Below are positions 57,158 through 64,000 of a stretch of 64,000 nt of DNA, in pieces. A model generated the notes under the pieces. It was not told where the DNA came from. It did no database searches and saw only the letters and a list, made by a program, of their open reading frames with translations. Position 1 is the stretch's first letter. The number at the start of each line of letters is the position of its first letter. Source of the DNA: Choristoneura fumiferana (lineage: Eukaryota; Arthropoda; Insecta; Lepidoptera; Tortricidae); assembly GCF_025370935.1 (NCBI RefSeq), contig NC_133497.1, positions 7,036,484-7,100,483 of the forward strand, in the 5' to 3' direction. Made by a program: the position numbers and the translations under genes.

Positions 57158-57609
57158 AGGGCAAACCTCAAATTTTATAGGCACTTTATGGCGATTTTAG
57201 CATTAAGATAAGCATTTACATTCAGAAAGTATAATTTGGTAAACTGGACCTGATGAAGAAGACCGTAGATGACCAATGGAACTCTTCAAAGCTAAGTAAT
57301 GCTCGCTCGTCTATAAACGATCATTATTAATATACCTAGATAAGCGACTAAGAAGGAGCTTTTAATGTTAATGATTCTTTCGAACTGATCTGATGCTGAA
57401 GCCGGAAGGTAGGCAACGGAACTCTGTTATAAAACAACGTAACTAACCCGTGTTTGGGCTTAATGGAATCGTGGAAGATGTACTTTTGCTACGAAACACT
57501 AAAAAGTGAGAAATAAAGAAAACTTTTAACAAAAAAGTAAAACAGACTCCAAAAAAATAACAAAAATGGAACCGACTATAAAACCTTGAAAATATTTTTC
57601 TAGGTACCT

Positions 57610-57960
57610 ACTAGCTCCAATTCGGTGACAGCACGATCCAGCAGGATGGATTGAAACCCATAGTATGTAGTTGAGGTAGACGACTATTATTCCATTCCTG
57701 ACTGACATGAGACATGACGTAATAATGAAGTAATGTTTGTCGAGGGGAGTCCAAGACAGAGGCCGTAGGCGATCCTCGCAACCAACAAGATGGCAGGCGT
57801 TCCGCCGTTTGGCAGTCGCCTTTTTGAGGTGGGCGAGCCCGAGCTGAGTACCTGTTCTCATTAGACAGGGAAATGTAAGGGGAGCCCAAGGGCGGCCCAA
57901 GCCTTGCGAGTTTGTGGTCCGTCCGGAAACGCAACTCAACCTCTGGACCGCAGACAAACG
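57610..57960. repeat. LINE-derived segment, probably 3' UTR
   Basis: GC-rich DNA (TTGTCGAGGGGAGTCCAAGA, CGCCGTTTGGCAGTCGCC, AAGGGGAGCCCAAGGGCGG) of a kind often found translated by accident in moth databases. The long minus frames (57526-58026 and 57611-57970) look like chance. Confidence 0.4.
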
Positions 57961-58251
57961 ACAACAACAAGCGAGTGTGCGAAAACTACCCACACGCTCG
58001 GACCATACAAACTGCATCCGCCGCACCGTCTAAACCTGCGAACCCTGCCCGATCCCGGCCTCCCACCAGCGGGTCTCACCGGGAGGAGGCGGAGAACGCA
58101 GAGGAAAGCGGTGCGCGCCTAATGGTCGCACGCCGCGAAATGCCCTAGCTGCCCTAGGCAGCCTAGGTTTATAGCCGCCCCCCACCACCGCTCTAGTAGC
58201 GGAGGTGGGTAGCTTTAAACATCCCTTTTTAGGGCTATCCACCGCGCTAAA

Positions 58252-59060
58252 ATGGCTCCACCCCCGACGCCCCCCGCCCCTCCGGACCCTACCGCTCGCA
58301 AGGCTACCCGACCGCGGATAGCTACGCCGATGCGGAAGCATAGGGTACAATTGGATGCGGCGAACATCAATGCTGTAAAGCGGGCGTTCCACGTCGTCCG
58401 TGCCGCGGGCCAGGGGATGGCGATCCCGCCCGCCTTTAGGAAAGCCATGGGGGAGCTGAACGTCAGACTCCCCCCCGCTGTTCCCGACGCTCAGCAACCA
58501 TCGCCGCGCCCGGTGTCGCCAACGCCGGCGCCCGCGGATGCGGCAACCGCCGCACCACAGCCATTGCCGCCGCCTGCACCTCTCCCGCAGCGCACACCAC
58601 CCCGCGGCCCCGCGACAAAAGCGAGGGCCGCGCGCACATCGCCCGCGCCCACGCCCGCCGCGCGGCGTTCACCGCCGCGCTCGCCGCCTACATCCAAGGC
58701 GCCGCCAGCGCCCCTCCGCTGCCGCCGCGCGTACCGGTGAAAAGCACGGAGAAATCCCGTGCTCGACACCGGCCCAGCGCGGCGCCTGAACCACCTACGT
58801 ACGCGACGATCGCGGCTGCGCCGCCTATGCGTGCGCCCGCGCCTACGGCCGCGCCGCCCTTGCGCGCGCCCGCGCCCGCTCCCGTGACGTCCGTGTCGCC
58901 TGCGGCTGCGCTACTCGCGCCGCCCATGCGCCCGAAAACCGAAATTCTGACTGCGCCGCCCGCACGCGTGCTGCCCGTGTCCGCACCTGCGCCGCCCGCG
59001 CCTTCAACCGCGCCGCCAGCGCGCTAGATGACCGCGCCCGAGATCGCGCCGCCCGCGTGC
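58252..59060 (+). pseudogene. Ala/Pro-rich ORF, likely retroelement gag (ORF1) remnant
   Basis: A plus frame from ATG 58252 codes MAPPPTPPAPPDPTARKAT, then RKHRVQLDAANINAVKRAF, VVRAAGQGMAIPPAFRKAM, then a low-complexity P/A/R stretch that breaks into other frames (58737-59027). It is followed directly by the C-terminal part of a reverse transcriptase, so it is probably the ORF1 start of a LINE whose middle has been lost. GC near 70%, hence many long false frames on both strands. Confidence 0.45.
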
Positions 59061-59249
59061 GTTCCGCTTGCGTCCGCAATTCCGCATCCGCGCTGCCCGA
59101 GTGCGCGCCGTCCATGCCTTCAAAAGCGACGCCCGCGACTGCGGCAATGCCGCCCTCGCCCGCGACGCCCGCGAGCACGACACCTGAGTTCGCGTGGCCC
59201 GCGCTTCGTGCGCCGCCCGCCCGCGCGACGCCCGCACCCAATGCGGCGA

Positions 59250-59650
59250 CCGGCCTTTTAGGCGTGTACAAGACGTACATCCGGTCACGCCTAACATATG
59301 CAGCCCCCGCGTGGTACGCGCTGGTGGGAGAGTGCAATAGGAAGCGACTCGACGCCCAGCAGTCGCTATCCTTGCGCAGCATCATTGATGCCCCGTTCTA
59401 CGTGCGGAACACCGTCATTGCTCGGGGCCTAGGCGTATAACCCCTGGACCACTTCATCGGCAGCCTAACCACGAGGATGTTCGGGCGTGCGGATAGGTCG
59501 CTCTTTCGCCATTTGTGCGAGCTAGCGCCCTACAACCGCCGACCGCCCGACAAAAAGGGCCTGCCGCGCGACCTCGTGCGAGCAGTGAGCCTTCAACCAT
59601 CGGACCAGACATCCTCAAACACGGACTCAACCCACCTTGCCACCGCCTGA
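59250..59650 (+). pseudogene. Jockey-like reverse transcriptase, C-terminal fragment
   Basis: Frame in 59057-59440 codes GVYKTYIRSRLTYAAPAWY, then RKRLDAQQSLSLRSI, and after a stop FIGSLTTRMFGRADRSLF and CELAPYNRRPPDKKG. This is the tail of jockey-clade RT polyproteins. The upstream RT core is missing, the Ala/Pro-rich stretch joins directly, and an in-frame stop follows RGLGV. Confidence 0.75.
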
Positions 59651-59729
59651 CGATCGCTCGCTGGACTCCGAGGGCTCGATCTCGCTGGCGGTTCAAGAAG
59701 ACACCGGACATGACATCAACTGAGGCCTA

Positions 59730-60157
59730 GACCTCAAAACCAGGGACCCGGCCATATTTGTGGTCGGCGTATGACGCCGCTGAGGGGGGCAACCGCCCCG
59801 AACGGCATCCCCGCCCCCTGCTCCGCAGAGGACGAGATGAAACCTCGAACGATAGTGCAGAGGATCGCTCAGTGTGCCAACGGATGTGCATGGATGTATT
59901 TCAGCCTACCAGAGCTCGGTCGCCACAACTACACCAACGCGTACTCGCAAAACTTTCGCTGAGAGAATGGGGAGCGATACGACCCGACTCAGTCGGCGGG
60001 AATTTGATCATTTTAGCACGCCTTGTGCCGGAGCCCTCTCTGCATTACTGAACCCGGTCCCGTTAAAGCGGTAGCCCCGGGGTAGGGAATGTGGGGTCCG
60101 GCAACGCCGGTACAATAGCAACGCTCTGCACACCGCCGCCGACAGAGGCCGCTCCAG
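59730..60157 (+). repeat. LINE untranslated sequence between two element copies
   Basis: GC-rich, no convincing frame; includes GCCCCGGGGTAGGGAATGTG, the likely boundary where the 5' UTR of the next LINE leads to its ATG at 60158. Confidence 0.35.
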
Positions 60158-61680
60158 ATGGAGGAGAAGGAGGATGACGGTAGACGTAAACCGAGAGGTG
60201 ATCGCCTACCCTCAATGTCGAGGAAAAAAGAATCCGCGGGTAGCTGCTCACAACGCAGCGTAAACCACCCACACGACGACTCGGATATCGATGAGGAACA
60301 TGACTTGCCACACGAACAATTAAGATCCCGCAATGTGGGTATTCCGCGCCGCCTTGTACACGGAATACCCACAAAGGAGGCGACGGCACCACAGACGATC
60401 ACGCAGACGCCGAAAATCAAGACAGCTGATTCGAACCGCACTGATTGGGTATCAAAAACGACCGCGGGTAGGCGAATTCACGTCGACTTCGAACTACCCG
60501 CAATTTCCGAGGACACTCCGGTGGGGGAATTCTTCGAAAAATTGATGTCAGAGGAGGAGGGTAGTTGCTTCGATCAAGAGGATCAACTACCCCCAAGAAA
60601 CAAAGAAGCCGCATAAACAAAAAACATCGTCATCATCATCAGTCAACTCCACTCCGGCGCCACTGCTTCGATTCGCGAACGGCGAAGCTGGGACGCAGCC
60701 CAATCGCAGCGCCATGCGACGATGGAGTGCGCTTCACGCCGCAAGACGGGGAGGAGTACCGGGTGGTGGCGGACCACACCACCTGAGGAGAGCCACACTT
60801 CTTCACACCCAGGGACAGAGTGGGAGGAAATAAAGGAGGCGCTGCGGGGCCTCCAATTTGAGGCCGAATATATCAAATGCATCCGGGCACGTAGCGGCCG
60901 GCCCGGGTGCGTCTTCTTCGTGCAACTGGCCGGAACGCCGAAGGAGAATGCCGGGAAATATAACGTACGAGAACTATATATGCTATATATGCCCGGCGTT
61001 AAGATAGAAGCCTGGCGGGGCAAGAAGGGGGCCCAATGTCACAGATGCCAAGCCTTCAGGCACTCTTCGCACTGCTGCTACCGGCCGATAACATGCGTGC
61101 GGTGCGGCAGACCGCACGCAGCCAAGGAGTGCACGCGACCGAGGGAGGAGCCAGCCACCTGCGCCAACTGCGGACGTCAACCAGTGGACCTCACCCAGCC
61201 AACCACACCGGCTGCCCAGAGTTTCGCAGAGAGGCGCGGAACAAAAGGGCGGGCACCCCGGCCCGCACCCGCCCCAACACAGGAAAGAGTGAAAAAGGGC
61301 CAAGAAACCGCGGCGGCCAACAACTCGTCGCTAACCCCCAAGTCGAGGGCGAGCTAGACTCAGGCTCGCTCATGGCGAAGGGGAACAAGCCCAGGCCCAG
61401 GGGGGAAAAGGGACCGGAACCCAAACCAGGCCCCTCTACCGCCCAAAGTAAAAAGAAGAAGCCTAGGAGGAGGAAAAAACAGACCCGCACTGAGGACAAT
61501 GGAGACCCCCCTACCAACAAGGAAGAGGCGAAACGCGCAGCTGCGGACACAGCCGCACCACCACCACCGAGTGCGAACCCAGGCCTAGACCTGTTGGCGC
61601 TCCTAGACCTCCTAAGGGGCGCCACCGTGGCTCAACAAGGAGGACAGAAGAACGCCCCAGCTCAAGGACATAGAAATGGC
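60158..61680 (+). pseudogene. Jockey-like LINE ORF1 (gag) with zinc knuckles, frame-broken
   Basis: Frames 60158-60616, 60722-61357 and 61036-61683 are parts of one gag-like protein. The first is acidic and hydrophilic. The second has LYMPGVKIEAWRGKKG, then the knuckles CHRCQAFRHSSHCC (CX2CX4HX4C) and CVRCGRPHAAKEC. A third starts CANCG, but its HPANHTGC half lies in another frame, so there is a frameshift at about 61170. The C-terminal part is Lys/Pro-rich. The protein would bind the element's RNA. Stops at 60617 and frame changes make it non-functional. Confidence 0.75.
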
Positions 61681-63075
61681 TAACAAGGAACTGAGAATTG
61701 TTTATTGGAACGCCCAATCGTTGACCGTTGACGTTGAAGCTATCTTCGTGCGAGAGCAAAAGGTAGACATCATGCTGGTCAGCGAAACCATGCTGCAGCC
61801 CACCGCGCCACTGAAAGTCCCGGGGACTTGCAGTTATAGTCAAGCGATCCGTGGTCGGTCCACCAGCCAATCGACTACGTGTCGCACAACTCCCTGTACG
61901 TCCTGGGGGTGGACATCAAAGTCGAGGGCCACGAACTGCGGATCTACGTAGCCTATAGACCAGCGGGGGCGCCGGGCGCCATCGCCGCGGACCTGGCGGA
62001 ACTCTTGAGGTCACCCATGCCGACCATCCTGGCGGGAGACTTCAAGGCCAAGCACCCGGCATGGCACTCCACCACCACAGACGCTGCCGGAAGAGCCATA
62101 CACAGAGCGGCTACTGACCACAACTTTGAGGTTTCCCAGCCCGAAGAGCCGACGCACTACGACGACGCGCGCGTGACCGAACACATCATCGACTTTGTGG
62201 TCAGCAATGGTGCAGGAGACCCTGCCCGACCTGCTGTCTGACCACCGGCCGGTCCTCCTGTCACTGAAACAAACCATCGCCACACATATCACGAAGAAGC
62301 CGGGACGACGTTACAACTGGGAGATCATCACCGCGGACCTGGAGGAGAAATCCCAGACCAGGCCCATCTCCACAGAGGAAGATGTAGAAAAAGCCGCCAC
62401 CACACTAGCCGCCAACATTCAGGAAGCACTTAATCACGCTGCGCGCACCAATCCGGCAAGAGAGAGAAGAACCCACTCCGGACCTGGATTCAGGATCTCA
62501 TACTGCGCAAGCGCCAACTGAGGCGGCAATGGCAAAGGACGAAGTGCCCCACCCTGAAGATGTCGCTTAACGCACTCGTCAAAAGGGTGAAGAAGCAGCT
62601 GACAGAGCATGCTGCACAAGAGTGGGAGAGCCACATCGCGTCCATAGACGGCGACGTTCCCTCCGTCCATCGTCTATGCAGACAACTCGGCGCGAAAACG
62701 ACGGCAACCAGGCCACTAGTGGACCAGAACGGCCAGATGAGGTACAAAGCGGAGGACAGGGCAGAAATCTTCGCCGAGTGCCTCGAAAGGCAGTTCCAGC
62801 CGAACCCTTCGGACGACTACGAGCACATAGCGGCATTAACCGAACACTTGGAGAGATACTTCGCGGCACCCATCGAGGCGGGGGACGACCCGGTCGTCTT
62901 CACACCCGGTCACGTTGAGATTGCTCTGGGACGCTGTAACCCAAGGAAAGCCCCAGGCGCGGATGGTATACCAAACATGGCCTTGCGCCACTTGCCGCAT
63001 CGCTCCATTGCGGCGGTGACCAGACTGTTCAACGGTATCCTGCGCACGGGCTGTGTTGCGGACAGCCGCGAAACC
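61676..63075 (+). pseudogene. Jockey-like LINE ORF2: endonuclease and start of reverse transcriptase, decayed
   Basis: Endonuclease pieces: LRIVYWNAQSL and DIMLVSETMLQP (61676-61951), then in another frame VLGVDIKVEGHELRIYVAYR and ILAGDFKAKHPAWHS (61879-62241), then LLSDHRPVLLSL (62195-62521). The motif is normally GDFNAKH; here the catalytic Asn is Lys. RT begins in 62560-63090 with KAPGADGIPNMALRHLP and VTRLFNGILRTGC and breaks off before the catalytic core. Frameshifts at about 61870, 62210 and 62470. Non-autonomous wreck. Confidence 0.8.
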
Positions 63076-63089
63076 AAAATAGATATATA

Positions 63090-63885
63090 GAACTTGTAAA
63101 TAAATATTGTAAATAAATAGCTGTTAAATATGGAATAAGTAGACTAATTAGGTTAAGAATCATTGTAAAGAGCGAGTAAGTAGTTTAAGAATCGAATTGT
63201 ATATTATAAGTAGCGAAATCGATTAGTTATAGTTAAATAAAGGCGAAAAACCCCAGTAGCGATAGCGAAAATTCCCCGGTAATTCAGTGCGTTTGTGATT
63301 TGGGTCCACCAATCACAGCGCCTGGATTATCGGGGAATTATAGCCAATCACGGGCGGGCTGTACCCCGGCCGCGGGGGTATAAATACAGGCCCGCCCGCA
63401 GCGATAAGGCAGTTCGACGCGGACAGCGACCCGAAGCGCTCCTCTCTCCGAAGCCTCCAGCGAGCAAGCGACCAGCGACCAGCGTAGCGAACCGACCCCT
63501 GCTATTCCAACGGACCTCCGATTGCTGCCTTACCGACCGACCACCGCGATATCGAACCGGACTCCGATTACCACCGCGAATTTACGACGAACCAGTCCAA
63601 TAAAAATACAGTCCACTATCGAAGGTGTTTTCGTTGCCCTACTCCCGTTGTAACGACCGCAGAGGACTGCGAAGCACCTCGCGCTGTGAACCCGAGCTGT
63701 CTGTCGACGACAGTGTTTGGTCCTTCGAACCGGATCTGAAGACATCGACTGAAGATGGTGGTAACCCGATCTCAGGGCGACCGCGAAGAGCGCCGCCACA
63801 CCCCGCCGCCCCGAAGAACAAACCGCCACCGAACGAGCTCCGACGACGACCGCCGCTGCTACTGCCACAACCACCGCTGACGACA
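63090..63885 (+). mobile_element. Candidate 5' LTR of an LTR retrotransposon inserted in the LINE
   Basis: LINE homology stops at about 63075. What follows has LTR-like order: an AT-rich U3, GC-rich box, TATAAATA at 63379, a GC-rich R/U5, AATAAAAA at 63600, and a possible end ...GACGACA at 63885 followed by TCTGGCAACAGCGG, which may be a primer binding site. A likely start is the TG of TGTTAAATATGG at 63122. The rest of the element and the second LTR lie beyond the window, so this is inference. Confidence 0.4.
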
Positions 63886-64000
63886 TCTGGCAACAGCGGT
63901 TGAAATTTATAATATCAATGCGGACACGAGTGCAAGCGAAAATGTGAAAAACACAAGTGCGATCGAAAAAGTAAACAATAAAAGTGTTAATCTGACCAGT
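63886..64000 (+). other. Possible primer binding site and leader of the LTR element
   Basis: TGGCAACAGCGG directly after the putative LTR, then AT-rich leader with AACAATAAAAGTG at the window edge. No coding frame yet. Confidence 0.3.

Larger units (their letters stand above)
53462..57600. other. Repeat-rich region downstream of the phosphate carrier
   Basis: After the carrier's 3' UTR it holds the CTAGCTGGCG, PIF-like, LINE-tail, TTAA and CCCCCTTATTC elements listed, and the GGCTACGGAACCC repeat. No gene is visible. Confidence 0.5.

Noticed and set aside
57526..58026. 166-aa minus frame
   Set aside because: It translates LINE 3' UTR-like repeat DNA that is common in moths; no domain.
58030..59385. 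Many long open frames on both strands at 58-59.4 kb (for example 180 aa on minus at 58843-59385)
   Set aside because: GC-rich low-complexity DNA lacks stops in all frames; the sequences are Ala/Arg/Gly repeats without domains.
1..64000. tRNA, rRNA and other structured RNA genes
   Set aside because: I looked for tRNA-like arms and A/B boxes by eye near hairpins and saw none convincing; a tRNAscan-SE and Infernal run would be needed to exclude them.

Overview
The window is eukaryotic nuclear DNA, most likely from a moth (Lepidoptera). The evidence is the AT-rich, intron-bearing layout with animal-type mitochondrial carriers. Between the genes there is a dense population of short hairpin transposons (MITEs), LINE tails and SINE-like repeats of the kinds that litter lepidopteran genomes. 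Species cannot be fixed from sequence alone. There is one 100-N scaffold gap (9807-9906).

Layout. 1-23.6 kb has no recognisable host gene: it holds LINE remnants, hairpin elements and a large repeated block (5739-9806 versus 9907-12699) that flanks the gap. This block looks like two unmerged allelic contig ends, one of which carries a LINE insertion. 23.7-33.5 kb is the gene-rich part: an intronless ADP/ATP translocase (minus), TAF10 (plus, 2 exons), a stand-alone nitrobindin/THAP4-type heme protein (minus, 2 exons) and, divergent from it, an unrecognised 147-aa three-exon gene (plus). 36-38.8 kb holds minus-strand exons of a cysteine/proline-rich protein, one of them with an 18-bp coding minisatellite. 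43.6-53.5 kb is the mitochondrial phosphate carrier (plus, 8 coding exons), with introns full of MITEs. 53.9-57.6 kb is repeats. 57.6-64 kb is a GC-rich nest of decayed jockey-like LINEs (gag zinc knuckles, endonuclease, partial reverse transcriptase), broken by what looks like the start of an LTR retrotransposon.

Functional links. The ADP/ATP translocase and the phosphate carrier supply ATP synthase with ADP and phosphate, and here they lie about 19 kb apart. TAF10 is a general transcription subunit with no evident tie to its neighbours. I found no tRNA, rRNA or CRISPR. I did not find a clearly new biological system. The most unusual things are the gap-flanking duplication, two superfamilies of related hairpin elements (GTACAGTC-ended and TTAA-flanked), two transposon insertions that can be read against an uninserted copy, and two genes I cannot name.
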